DNA from: an uncultured bacterium
GTDB lineage: Bacteria; Acidobacteriota; Thermoanaerobaculia; Thermoanaerobaculales; Thermoanaerobaculaceae
Direction: 5' to 3'
NCBI GenBank assembly: GCA_937924755.1
Contig: CALEVZ010000005.1
Location: 86,609-141,396 of the forward strand
DNA length: 54,788 bases
The notes beneath the pieces are model-generated. The model saw nothing but the letters and a program-made list of their open reading frames with translations, was not told the origin of the DNA and ran no database searches. The stretch's first letter is position 1, and each line of letters begins with the position of its first letter. Below are positions 44,583 to 54,100 of this stretch, piece by piece. The translations under genes were made by a program, and so were the position numbers.

Positions 44583-45206
44583 GAGATGCAGCCCGAGGAC
44601 GGGCAGGACGATGAGGGAGAGGAACACGACGGCGACGGCTAGGAAGAGCATTCCGCCCAGGGCCACCCAGAGGCCGTCCTGCTCCAGGAGGCCCACCGAC
44701 AGCACGGCGATCACCAGGGCCGGCATGGTGTTGGTGAAGATGATGGGCAGCGGCAGCGCCAGCTCGACCCCCGAGACGGCGATGATCAGGCCGGCCATGG
44801 CGTTGGCCCACGGGTGCGCGTGCAGCCAACGCCCCCGCGGCCGGATGAAGCGCTCGGCGCGGGTGAGCAACCGCTGGCCGATCTTCACCGCCCGCAGCAC
44901 GACCTGGGGGGAGAGCTCCTTGTCCAGCCATCGTTGCGGCAGCCAAGGGGGCTTTCCCAGGGCCATGAACGCCCCCAGCAGGGCGAGGGCCAGGCCGATG
45001 GGGGTGGACAGACCCACCAGCGGCACCGGCTGCAGGAACGGCAGCACCAGGAGCAGCGCCAGCAGGGCGTGACCCCGCGCCGCCAGATGGTCCAGGAGCA
45101 GGCGCGCCGTCACGGGCCCCTCCTCGGCCAGGCGGAGGACCTCCTCGAGGTCCTCGGAGAGGCGGCAACAGCGCCACACCGGCCGCGTGAAACCGCTGTC
45201 AGTCAT
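44574..45206 (-). CDS. ExoD-like membrane protein
   Basis: The product is 210 residues with three or four membrane segments (about 47-80, 135-155, 158-178, 180-208). The pattern is that of the ExoD family: a soluble N-terminal helix with SEDLEEVLRLAEEGPVTARL, then LLLVLPFLQPVPLVGLSTPIG. ExoD is named from exopolysaccharide synthesis in Sinorhizobium, but its biochemical function is not known. It lies 58 bases downstream of tricorn gene 1 on the same strand and may be cotranscribed. Confidence 0.8.
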   Translation of the reverse strand: MTDSGFTRPVWRCCRLSEDLEEVLRLAEEGPVTARLLLDHLAARGHALLALLLVLPFLQPVPLVGLSTPIGLALALLGAFMALGKPPWLPQRWLDKELSPQVVLRAVKIGQRLLTRAERFIRPRGRWLHAHPWANAMAGLIIAVSGVELALPLPIIFTNTMPALVIAVLSVGLLEQDGLWVALGGMLFLAVAVVFLSLIVLPVLGLHLLL

Positions 45207-45263
45207 GACTGAGCATGGTACGCGATCCGTCAGCCTGCGGCCTGCCAGCGCCTGCGGCCCGCC

Positions 45264-48200
45264 TCACAGGTGGGCCATGAGCACCTCCACGGCCTTCTCT
45301 AGCTGCTGGTCGCGCCCGGCCGCCTCCAGGCCGGGGTCGTTGTCCACCTCGTAGTCTGGGTCCAGGTGCTTGTTTTCGGTGAGGTCGCCGTCGCGGTCCA
45401 GGTAGCCCACCTGGGGGATGCCGAAGGTGAGGGAGCGATCCTGCAGCCGCTCCCACCACACGGAGGTGCAGGTGCCGGGCACCTGCTTGCCGACGGTCTT
45501 GCCGAGGCCGAGCTGGGTGTAGGCGACGGGGAAGCAGTGGGCGTCGGAGTAGTTACCCTCGTTCATGACGACGATCGACGGCCTGGTCCAGCGCTGCCCC
45601 GGCTCGACGCCGATTTGGCGGCCGCGCGGCACGGCGCGGTAGTACACCTCACCGGAGAGAAAGATGGTGAGCGGCTCGACGAGGTTGCCGCCGCCGTTGA
45701 AGCGGGTGTCGAGAACGATGGCCTCCTTGTCCTGGGCGAGGCCGAAGATTTCCTGAAAGATCTCCCGGTAGGCGCCGTCGTTCATGCCGCGGATGTGGGC
45801 GTAGCCGATCCGTCCCCCCGACAGACGATCCACCTCAGCGCGGCGGGAGCGCACCCAGCGCTGGTAGAGAAGGCGCCCCTGCTCCCCCCAGGAGATGGGC
45901 TTGACCGTCTCCTCCCAGCGGGCTTTGGTGGCAGGGTCCGTCAGCGCCAGGCGGACCGGGGTGTCCGCTTTGCGATTCAGGAGGGGATACCAGTTGGACC
46001 CGGGGGCGATGGCCGCCCCGTCGATGGCCTCGATCACCACGCCGGCCCGGATGCGCGTGCCCGCCTTGGTGAGGGGCCCTCCCTCGAGGACTTCGAGGAT
46101 GCGGACGCCGGCGCCGCTGTGGGCGGGATCGGGAAAGAACCCCAGGGCCGCCGTCTCGTCCCCCTCCCGCTGGGGGCGGAAACGACCGCCGGTGTGGGAG
46201 GCGTTGAGCTCCCCTTGCATCTCCGAGATCAGTTCGGCGAAATCGCGGTTGTTGTCGATGTGGGGGAGGAAGCGGGCATAGGCGGTCTTCAGGCCGGCCC
46301 AGTCGACGCCGTGCATGTCCTCCACGTAGAACTTCTTCAGCGTCTGCCGCCAGATGTGCTCGAACAGGTAGGCACGCTCGGCCGCGGCATCCAGGTCGAG
46401 CACCGCCGAGAGCTTGACCGCAGTGACCTTGCCCGACTCCAGCTCGACGCTTTGCAGCCGGTTGTCGGCCAGCACCAGCGCCTTCTTCCCCTCGCGGTCG
46501 AGGGCGAAGGAGGCGCTGTCGGCCCCCAGCTTGGCGATGAGCTTGGCTTCCTTCTTGCGCGGGGTGTACTTCCATAGGTCGAACCCCTTCTCAAAGCGCG
46601 CCAGGTACACCAGGGTCTCGCCGTCGGCGGTGAGTTCGGCGCCGCGCAAACTGGCCGAGTGCAGCGACAGCCGCACCGTACGGTCTTTGAGGCCCCCGAG
46701 CTCGAATTTCACCGGCTCGGGGAGCTTCACCTCGTCCTCTTTCGCCCCCTCGTCGGCCTTCTTTCTGACGGCGCCCTTGGCGGCCGCCGGCTCTTTATCC
46801 TTCTTCTCCTCGTGCTTCTCCTCCTTTTCCTTCAGCTGCTCCAGCTCCACCTCGGAGAGGCGGAAGCGGTCCCAGGCCCTGGTGGTGAGGAAGGCGGCGA
46901 ACACGTCGTATTCGGCTCCCCAGCCGGCGTGCGAGCGGGCGCCGTGGCGGTCCGAGACCCAGTAGAACACGTCCCCCTTGCTGCCCCACCGCGGGCGCGC
47001 GTCTTCGTAGCCGCTGCGGGAGATGTTGATCACCTCGCCGTCGCCCGACGCCGCCACCAGACCCACCTCGGAGGACCAGCGGCCGGGGCTTAGGAACTCC
47101 ACCGCAAACCAGCGGCCGTCGGGGGACCACTCGTACCACTGGTCCCCGTCGGCGTAGGAGTAGTTGCGGTCGCCGGGCAGGACGGTGCGGGTGGTTCCGG
47201 TGGCGAGATTTAACACCTTCAAGGTGGTGCGCTCCTCGAGATAGGCGACTTCCTTGCCGTCGGGCGAGAAACGCGGCTGGAACTCCTCCGCCGATGTGGC
47301 CAGCACGACCTTCTCCGCGAGCGCGGTGGCGTTGAAGAACGCCGGCTCGGCGGGGTCGGTGAGGTCGGTGCGGTAAAGGTTCCAGCTGCCGCCCCGCTCG
47401 CCGGCGTAAAGCAGCGAGCGGCCGTCGGGGGAAAAGCTCACCGACCGCTCCTGCTCTGGCGTGGAGGTAATGCGGCGGGTGGCGCCGTCGCTGATGGAGG
47501 TGACGAACACCTCGCCGCGGGCGACGAAGGCGATCTCCTTGCCGTTGGGAGACAGCTCGAACTCGCTGATCTCTCCACTTACGTCCAGACGCTCGACGAG
47601 GTTGGTGCGTCTGTCGGTGGCCACCGTCACGGTGAGGCGGCGGCTGGCGGCACTGCCTGCGGGGCGCACCCAGAGGCCGCCATCGTAGGAGTAGCACAGG
47701 TCGCCGGCCCGGGAGACGGAGAGAAAACGCACCGGGTGCGTGACGTGGGTGGTCACCTGGACGGGGTTGCCGGGGTTCTGGAGGTCCAGGCGCCAGACGT
47801 TGAAGGAGCCGGAGCGCTCCGACAGGTAGTACAGCGAGCGCTCGTCGGGGGACCACACCGGCTGGCGGTCGTCGGCGCCCGAGGCAGTGAGCCGGGTGTG
47901 GGTGCCCGAGGCGACGTCATGCAGCCACACGTCGCGGGCGAAGGAGGAGTTGTCGTGCTTGCGCCACTCCATCTCGTACCCCTTGACGTCGCTGTAGGCC
48001 AGGCGGGTGCCGGTGCGGTCGAAGACGGCGTACAGCGCCGGAGTGGTGAGCAGTTGCACCGGCATGCCCCCGGCGAGCGGGACGCGGTACAGCTCCGGCT
48101 GGGCACCGGTCGGAAAGCCCGCGTGGCGTGCCGCATCCAGGCGGGCGGAGGAGAACAAAACCGCTGTGCCATCCGGAGTGAAGCTGGTGGGGATGTCGTC

Positions 48201-48542
48201 GGCGGAGTGAAAGGTCAGCCGCCGAGCCTCCCCGCCGCTGGCGGGCATGACGAAGACGTCGAAGTTACCGTAGCGGTCGGAGGCGAAGGCGATGTGGGAG
48301 CCGTCGGGGGACCACACCGGGGCGTACTCGTAGGCCGGGTGCACGGTCAGCGGCACGGCAGTCCCGCCGGTGGCCGGGACCTTCCACAGGTCGCCCCGGA
48401 AGCTGAACACGATGGTCGTGCCGTCGGGCGAAATGGCGGGGTAGCGCAGCCACAGCGCCTCCTGGGCGGCGAGGGCGTTCCCCCGCCCGCCGCCGGTCAG
48501 CAAGGCAGCTGCAATGGCGATGTGCAAGATATTTCTGATCAT
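45264..48542 (-). CDS. Tricorn-type protease 1 (PDZ and S41-like core), exported
   Basis: The product is 1,092 residues. The ATG at 48542 follows GGAGGAA and opens a signal peptide to about residue 24. The N-terminal region (about 30-430) holds six-bladed propeller repeats (ISPDGTTIVFSF, WSPDGSHIAFAS), then a second propeller to about 740 with a Lys/Glu-rich linker (EEKHEEKKDKEP). A PDZ-type domain covers about 800-880. Catalytic residues are Ser782 and His783 (NASHTGG), nucleophile Ser999 with Asp1000 (GNYSDAHCF), and Glu1056 (LTENKHL), matching S745, H746, S965, D966 and E1023 of Thermoplasma tricorn, including the 57/58 spacing. It should cut oligopeptides outside the cytoplasm. The paralogue lies at 51114. 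Confidence 0.92.
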   Translation of the reverse strand: MIRNILHIAIAAALLTGGGRGNALAAQEALWLRYPAISPDGTTIVFSFRGDLWKVPATGGTAVPLTVHPAYEYAPVWSPDGSHIAFASDRYGNFDVFVMPASGGEARRLTFHSADDIPTSFTPDGTAVLFSSARLDAARHAGFPTGAQPELYRVPLAGGMPVQLLTTPALYAVFDRTGTRLAYSDVKGYEMEWRKHDNSSFARDVWLHDVASGTHTRLTASGADDRQPVWSPDERSLYYLSERSGSFNVWRLDLQNPGNPVQVTTHVTHPVRFLSVSRAGDLCYSYDGGLWVRPAGSAASRRLTVTVATDRRTNLVERLDVSGEISEFELSPNGKEIAFVARGEVFVTSISDGATRRITSTPEQERSVSFSPDGRSLLYAGERGGSWNLYRTDLTDPAEPAFFNATALAEKVVLATSAEEFQPRFSPDGKEVAYLEERTTLKVLNLATGTTRTVLPGDRNYSYADGDQWYEWSPDGRWFAVEFLSPGRWSSEVGLVAASGDGEVINISRSGYEDARPRWGSKGDVFYWVSDRHGARSHAGWGAEYDVFAAFLTTRAWDRFRLSEVELEQLKEKEEKHEEKKDKEPAAAKGAVRKKADEGAKEDEVKLPEPVKFELGGLKDRTVRLSLHSASLRGAELTADGETLVYLARFEKGFDLWKYTPRKKEAKLIAKLGADSASFALDREGKKALVLADNRLQSVELESGKVTAVKLSAVLDLDAAAERAYLFEHIWRQTLKKFYVEDMHGVDWAGLKTAYARFLPHIDNNRDFAELISEMQGELNASHTGGRFRPQREGDETAALGFFPDPAHSGAGVRILEVLEGGPLTKAGTRIRAGVVIEAIDGAAIAPGSNWYPLLNRKADTPVRLALTDPATKARWEETVKPISWGEQGRLLYQRWVRSRRAEVDRLSGGRIGYAHIRGMNDGAYREIFQEIFGLAQDKEAIVLDTRFNGGGNLVEPLTIFLSGEVYYRAVPRGRQIGVEPGQRWTRPSIVVMNEGNYSDAHCFPVAYTQLGLGKTVGKQVPGTCTSVWWERLQDRSLTFGIPQVGYLDRDGDLTENKHLDPDYEVDNDPGLEAAGRDQQLEKAVEVLMAHL

Positions 48543-48649
48543 TGGGTTCCTCCGAGCGTTCCGGGGCGGGGCCGGGGCCGGGCCGCGCGCATCACAGAGA
48601 GTGTACGTATGCCGACGAGAAAGGTTGGCGGCCGGAGTAGACTCCCGCG

Positions 48650-49447
48650 GTGTCCCAGGTCCTCTTCCCCGGCGCAATTGGCGACGCTGCCCCCCGCGAG
48701 CTGGAGATCAGCCTCGAGGGCGTGACCCTGCGGGGCACCTCGGTGGCGGCCCGGGCCACTGCTCTGGCGGTGCCCCAGCTGGGGGTGGCCCTGGACCTGG
48801 GGCGGCTTTCGCCCACCGTGGCTTCCCAGCCGGTGGTGCTGGTCTCCCATACCCACCTGGATCACTTCTCGGCGGTGCTGGCCTATTTGAACCTGCGGGC
48901 ACGTTTCTGGCCTGAGGAACCGCCACGCCTGGCGGTACCGGCGGAGGTGGCCGAGCCGCTCAAGGCGGCGCTGCGCCTTTTCCCCGGGGTGGAGTCGGTG
49001 CGCAAGCGCCTGGACGTGGACGCCGCCATCGTGGGGGTGGGAGCGGGGGAACGGGTGGCGCTGCCCGGGGGGTGGGCGGAAGCCTTCGCCGCCGACCACG
49101 GCCGCCCCGCCCTCGGGTGGCGGCTGTTTCGGGACGGGGGAAAGCGGCCGGCCATGATCTTTGCCGGCGACGGCACCACCGAACCTTTCCTCGTCCGCCC
49201 GGAGTTGCTGGACGGCGGGGCGGCCGTGGTGGAGTGCACGTATCTGGAGGACAACCGCCGCATCGCCGCCCGGCTGGCCCGCCACGCCCATCTCAAGGAC
49301 TGGGTCGAGCTGGCCGCGCATCTGACTTGCGACACTCTGGTGCTGGCCCACCTGCCGGAGCTGGGGTGGGAGGAGCTGGAGCGGGCGGTGCGACCCCTGG
49401 CGCAGGTGTTCCGGGGTCGTATCGTCCTCTGGGCGGCCAAAGGCTGA
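48650..49447 (+). CDS. Metallo-beta-lactamase-fold hydrolase (RNase Z-like)
   Basis: The product is 265 residues, starting at a GTG at 48650 that is divergent from tricorn gene 1. VVLVSHTHLDHFSAVLAYL contains the HxHxDH dizinc motif. FAGDGTTEP supplies the bridging aspartate and VLAHLPELGW the last histidine. The long middle part resembles the ribonuclease Z/phosphodiesterase group rather than beta-lactamases, but RNase Z-specific exosite features are not obvious. The substrate is unknown. It is separated from glnA by a regulated promoter region and probably does not share its transcript. Confidence 0.8.
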   Translation: MSQVLFPGAIGDAAPRELEISLEGVTLRGTSVAARATALAVPQLGVALDLGRLSPTVASQPVVLVSHTHLDHFSAVLAYLNLRARFWPEEPPRLAVPAEVAEPLKAALRLFPGVESVRKRLDVDAAIVGVGAGERVALPGGWAEAFAADHGRPALGWRLFRDGGKRPAMIFAGDGTTEPFLVRPELLDGGAAVVECTYLEDNRRIAARLARHAHLKDWVELAAHLTCDTLVLAHLPELGWEELERAVRPLAQVFRGRIVLWAAKG

Positions 49448-49457
49448 CACATCAAGA

Positions 49458-49495
49458 CGTGCAAAATGACACAAGACAGCGTGTCAATTTGCACG
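49458..49495. promoter_or_regulatory. Operator: 15-bp-arm inverted repeat upstream of glnA
   Basis: CGTGCAAAATGACAC (49458-49472) and GTGTCAATTTGCACG (49481-49495) are inverted arms with 14 of 15 bases matching, around an eight-base spacer. The centre (49476.5) is about 62 bases before the predicted start at 49539, a class I activator position. The pattern is compatible with a CRP/FNR- or other winged-helix dimer. A direct TGACAC also occurs at 49445, 22 bases from the first arm. Confidence 0.7.
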
Positions 49496-49503
49496 AGATG
49501 ACC

Positions 49504-49532
49504 TTGACAGCAGGGTATTCATCGACGATAAT
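49504..49532 (+). promoter_or_regulatory. Sigma70-type promoter of glnA
   Basis: TTGACA (49504-49509) matches the -35 consensus exactly. GATAAT (49527-49532) matches the -10 at five of six positions. They are spaced by 17 bases. Transcription would begin near 49539, leaving a 23-base leader that contains AGGAGGT (49552-49558). No GlnRA, TnrA or RpoN box is seen. Confidence 0.75.
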
Positions 49533-49561
49533 CCGCCATCTGACGTTCGATAGGAGGTCAT

Positions 49562-50887
49562 GTGGACAAGAACGAGGTGTTGGAGCGGTGCAAGGCGGAG
49601 AAGGTGCACTTTCTGCGGCTGACCTTTACGGACATCGACGGCATCATCAAGAACGTGGAGGTGCCCGAGAGCCAGTTCGACAAGGCGCTGGACGGGCAGA
49701 TCATGTTCGACGGGTCGTCAATCGAGGGCTTCACCCGCATCGAGGAGTCGGACATGCTCTTGAAGCCCGACCTGGCCACCTTCCGGGTGTATCCGTGGGA
49801 GACCCCGCATGGACGGGTGGGCCGCCTGATCTGCGATGTCTTCAACCCCGACGAATCGCCCTTCCCCGGGTGCCCCCGCCTGGCCCTCAAGAAGGTCGTC
49901 GAGCGCGCCGCGCGGCAGGGGTGGACCATGATGGCCGGGCCGGAGGCGGAGTTCTTTCTCTTCCAGCGCAACCCCGACGGCTCCCCGAACCACCAGACCC
50001 ACGACGTGGGCGGCTACTTCGATCTCACCCCGGTGGACCTCGGCGAGGACGCGCGGCGGGACATCGTGCTGGCGCTGGAGCGGATGGGGTTCGAGGTCGA
50101 GGCGGCGCACCACGAGGTGGCGCCGGGCCAGCACGAGATCGACTTCAAGTACGCCGACGCCCTGACCACCGCCGACAATATCGTCACCTTCAAGTTCGTG
50201 GTCAAGAAGGTGGCCCAGGACCACGGCCTGCACGCCACCTTCATGCCCAAGCCCATCTTCGGGGTGAACGGCTCCGGCATGCACACCCACCAGAGCCTTT
50301 TCGACCGCTCCGGTGGCAACGTGTTTTACGACCCGGCGGCGCCCTGGGAGCTGTCCACCGTGGCGCGCGGGTACATCGCCGGCATTCTGGACCATGCGCG
50401 CGCCTTCGTGGCCATCACCAACCCGCTGGTGAACTCCTACAAGCGCCTGGTGCCGGGGTACGAGGCGCCGGTCAACGTGGCCTGGTCGGAGAAGAACCGC
50501 TCGCCGCTGGTGCGGGTGCCGGCGCGCCGCGGGCTGGGGACGCGCTGCGAGGTGCGGGTGCCCGACCCCTCCTGCAACCCCTACCTGGCGCTGGCGGTGA
50601 TGTTGGCGGCGGGCCTCGACGGCGTCGCGCGCGGCCTGGAGAGCGGTCCGCCCGTCAACCACAACATCTTCGAGATGTCCGAGCGGGAGAAACGGCGGCT
50701 GAAGATCAAGCAGCTGCCCGCCAACCTCGCGGAAGCGCTGGACAACCTCGAGCGCGACAAGGTGATGCGGGCCGCCCTGGGCGAGCACATCTTCTCCAAC
50801 TTCGTGCGCAACAAGCGGGAGGAGTGGCACCGCTACATCTCGGTGGTGCACGAGTGGGAGCGCGAGCAGTACCTGGTGGCCTTTTGA
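49562..50887 (+). CDS. glnA: Type I glutamine synthetase (GSI-alpha)
   Basis: The product is 441 residues from a GTG four bases after AGGAGG. DIDGIIKNVEVPESQ and MFDGSSIEGF are the N-terminal GS signature. GPEAEFFLF, VAPGQHEIDFKYADAL (metal ligands), NGSGMHTHQSLF and VPARRG give the catalytic core; NKREEWHRYISVVHEWE closes it. The length and the lack of the NLYDLPPEE-type adenylylation tyrosine place it in the alpha subtype, which is controlled by feedback or transcription rather than adenylylation. It makes glutamine from glutamate, ammonia and ATP. It is followed by a palindromic repeat and then tricorn 2, and its promoter has a strong operator. Confidence 0.96.
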   Translation: MDKNEVLERCKAEKVHFLRLTFTDIDGIIKNVEVPESQFDKALDGQIMFDGSSIEGFTRIEESDMLLKPDLATFRVYPWETPHGRVGRLICDVFNPDESPFPGCPRLALKKVVERAARQGWTMMAGPEAEFFLFQRNPDGSPNHQTHDVGGYFDLTPVDLGEDARRDIVLALERMGFEVEAAHHEVAPGQHEIDFKYADALTTADNIVTFKFVVKKVAQDHGLHATFMPKPIFGVNGSGMHTHQSLFDRSGGNVFYDPAAPWELSTVARGYIAGILDHARAFVAITNPLVNSYKRLVPGYEAPVNVAWSEKNRSPLVRVPARRGLGTRCEVRVPDPSCNPYLALAVMLAAGLDGVARGLESGPPVNHNIFEMSEREKRRLKIKQLPANLAEALDNLERDKVMRAALGEHIFSNFVRNKREEWHRYISVVHEWEREQYLVAF

Positions 50888-50930
50888 CGCCGCGGGGGGC
50901 GCCGCCGCCGGCGCCTCCATGACCGCATCA

Positions 50931-51020
50931 GCCCGGTGCCCGTGCCGCTGGGTGCGCGGGCCCCTGGCCCGCCCCCACGGTCGGTATGCTTCGCCCCGGC
51001 CGGAACGGTGCCCGCGCCCG
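50931..51020 (+). repeat. GC palindromic repeat, copy B
   Basis: A GGTGCCCGTGCC flank leads to GCGGGCC-CCT-GGCCCGC (50956-50962 with 50966-50972), then CGGTC and a GTGCCCGCGCCC tail. The arms are one base longer than copy A and are identical to copy C, while the loop differs. It lies 44 bases after the glnA stop. Apart from this the 226-base gap to tricorn 2 shows nothing else. Confidence 0.55.
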
Positions 51021-51113
51021 GGGCCGCGGCGGCGGGGGCGGGGGCGGGCGAAACCGGGGAGGCGGTGGCGCGTATACGACTTAGAGGTGGGTCTGCCACC
51101 GAGGGAGGAGTGT

Positions 51114-54100
51114 ATGTCCCTGGCAAAGCGCGCCTTGGCAACGGTGCTGGGGTTGGGGTTGGGCGGCGCGGCCGCCCTCGCTATCGACCTCGAGGACACC
51201 CGCCTGCTGGCCCAGCCGGCGGTGAGTGCCCGCCACGTGGCGTTCGTGTACGCCGGCGATATCTGGATTGTGGGGCTGGAGGGCGGCGCCGCGCGGCGGC
51301 TAACCTCCCACCCCGGGGAGGAGTCCCGACCGCGGTTTTCGCCGGACGGGCGGCTGCTGGCCTTTTCCGCCGAGTACGAGGGCAACACCGACGTGTACGT
51401 GGTGCCGGTGGAAGGGGGGGTGCCGCGGCGGCTCACCTGGCACCCCGGCGAGGACCTGGTGCAAGGGTTTACCCCCGACGGAGGCCGGGTGCTGTTCACC
51501 TCTCCCCGGGCGGTGTATACGCGCCGGCACACCCAGCTTTACACCGTGCCGGTGCAGGGGGGGCTGGAGGAGCGGCTGCCCATCCCTCACGCCGCCAAGG
51601 CCGCCTACTCCCCGGCTGGCACCCACCTGGCCTACCAGCCCCTGTACGACGCCTTCCGCCAGTGGAAGAACTACCGCGGCGGCACTACCGCCCGGATCTG
51701 GCTGTATGACGCGACCACCCATGCGGTGGGGCAGATCCCGCAACCCTCCGGCCGCTGCAACGACACCGACCCCATGTGGCTTCCTGATGGGGTCTACTTC
51801 CTTTCGGACCGGGACGGAGAGTTCAACCTCTACCGCTTTGACCCTGTCGGTGGGGCTCTACAGCGCCTCACCCACCACGACGACTTTCCCATCTTGGCCG
51901 CCTCCGCCGGAGGTGGCCGCATCGTTTACGAGCAGGCGGGATACCTACACCTCTTCGACCCCGCCAGCGGGACAGCGCGGCGGCTGGTCATCGCCGTCTC
52001 CGCCGATCTCCCGGACACCCGGCCGCGCTTCGTCAAGGGCTCCAAGTGGGTGCGCGGGGGGGACATCTCCCCCTCGGGGGCGCGGGCGGTGTTCGACGTG
52101 CGGGGGGACATCGTCACCGTGCCGGCGGAAAAGGGGGACCCGCGCATGCTGACGCAGAGCTCGGGGGCACACGAGCGCTTCCCCGTCTGGTCTCCGGACG
52201 GCACCCGCATCGCCTACTTCTCCGACGCCTCCGGGGAGTACGAGCTGCACCTGGTCCCCCAGGACGGCAAGGGCCAGGTGCGGCGCTACCCGCTGGCGGG
52301 GGCCGGGTTTTACGAGCGGCCGCGGTTTTCCCCCGACGGGCGCAAGCTGTCCTTCATCGACAACTCCCGCTCCCTCTATTGGATCGACCTGGATACGGGC
52401 AAGGTGACAAAGGTGTTCTCGGAGATCCTCTACGGCCCTGTGAACACCATGCAACACGCCTGGTCCCCCGACTCCCGCTGGCTGGCCTACACCCGCCTCA
52501 CACCCTCCTATCTGCAGCAGGTGTGCCTGTACTCCCTGGCCGAGGGGCGCTTTTACCCCATCACCGACGGCCTGGCGGACGTGGCGGAGGCGGTGTGGGA
52601 CGCCTCCGGCAAGTACCTGTACCTGGCCGCCTCCACCGACGCCGGCCCGGTCCGGGATTGGTTCTCCATGTCCAACAACGACATGGAGATGACCAACACG
52701 CTTTACCTGGTGGTGCTGACCCGAGGGGAGTCTTCACCGCTGGCCCGACAGTCGGATGAGGAGAAGCCGGCCGTCGGCGGGGAGAGCAAGCCGGCCCGTT
52801 CCGAGGAAAAAGACAAGGGGAATAAGGACCAGAAGGGAGGCACCGCCGAGCCGGAGGATGTCCGCGTGGTAGTGGACCTGGAGGGGATCGCCCAGCGCAT
52901 CCTGCCCCTGCCCGTCAAGGGCGCCCTCTTCACCGACCTGCAACCGGGGGCCAGGGGGCAGCTGTTCTACCGCCGTTCGGCCGGCGGCGCGAACCGCTTC
53001 TCCCGCCAGGGGGAAGCTGTGCTGGTGCGCTTCGATCTGGACAGGCGGGAGGAGACCGTTCTGGCCGAGAAAGTGGACTTCTTCACCGTGGCCAGGGACG
53101 GGGCCAAGGTGCTGCTGCGCCAGGGGCAGACCTGGTTCATCTCCGAGACCAAGGGCAAGATCGACACCGCCAAGGGCAAGCTGGACCTGGACGCCGTGGC
53201 GGTGCGCGTTGATCCCCGCGCCGAGTGGCGGCAAATCTTCCACGAGGCCTGGCGCATCAATCGCGACTACTTCTACGACCCCAACTTCCATGGCGCCGAC
53301 TGGGAGGCGATGCGGGCCAAATACGAGCCGTTCCTCACGCACGCCGCCTCCCGGGCCGACGTCAACCGCATCATCCAGTGGATGTGCTCGGAGCTGGCGG
53401 TGGGCCATCACCGCGTGGGTGGCGGAGACACGGGGGAGCGCCCCGAGGGCGTCAAGGGGGGCCTGCTGGGGGCCGATTTCGAGGTGGCCCACGGGCGCTA
53501 CCGCTTCGCTAAAGTGTTTGGGGGCCTCAACTGGAGCCCGGAGCTGCGCTCACCCCTCACCGAGCCGGGGGTGGACGTGCGGGCGGGGGAGTACCTGTTG
53601 GCGGTAGGGGGGCGGGAGCTGGCACCCCCGGAGAATCTCTACGCACGCTTCGAAAACACCGCCGGGCGAACGGTGGAAATCACGGTGGGGCCGGACCCCT
53701 CCGGTCGGGGGGCGAGGACCGTCACGGTGGTTCCCATCGAAGATGAGGCCGCCCTGCGCAACCGCGACTGGGTGGAGGGCAACATCCGCAAGGTCCAGCA
53801 GGCGACAGGCGGCCGGGTAGCTTACGTCTACGTGCCCAACACCACCTCCCTGGGGCACGAGTACTTCAAGCGCTACTTCTTCCCCCAAAGCCACCTGCAA
53901 GCCATCATCGTGGACGAGCGGCACAACGGCGGGGGCCAGGTGGCCGACTACTACATCGACATCCTGCGCCGCCCCCACATCGCCTGGTGGGCGATGCGTT
54001 ACGGCGCCGATCTGCGCACACCCCTGGCGGCCATCCATGGACCCAAGGTGATGCTCATCGACGAGACCGCCGGCTCGGGGGGCGACCTGCTGCCCTGGAT

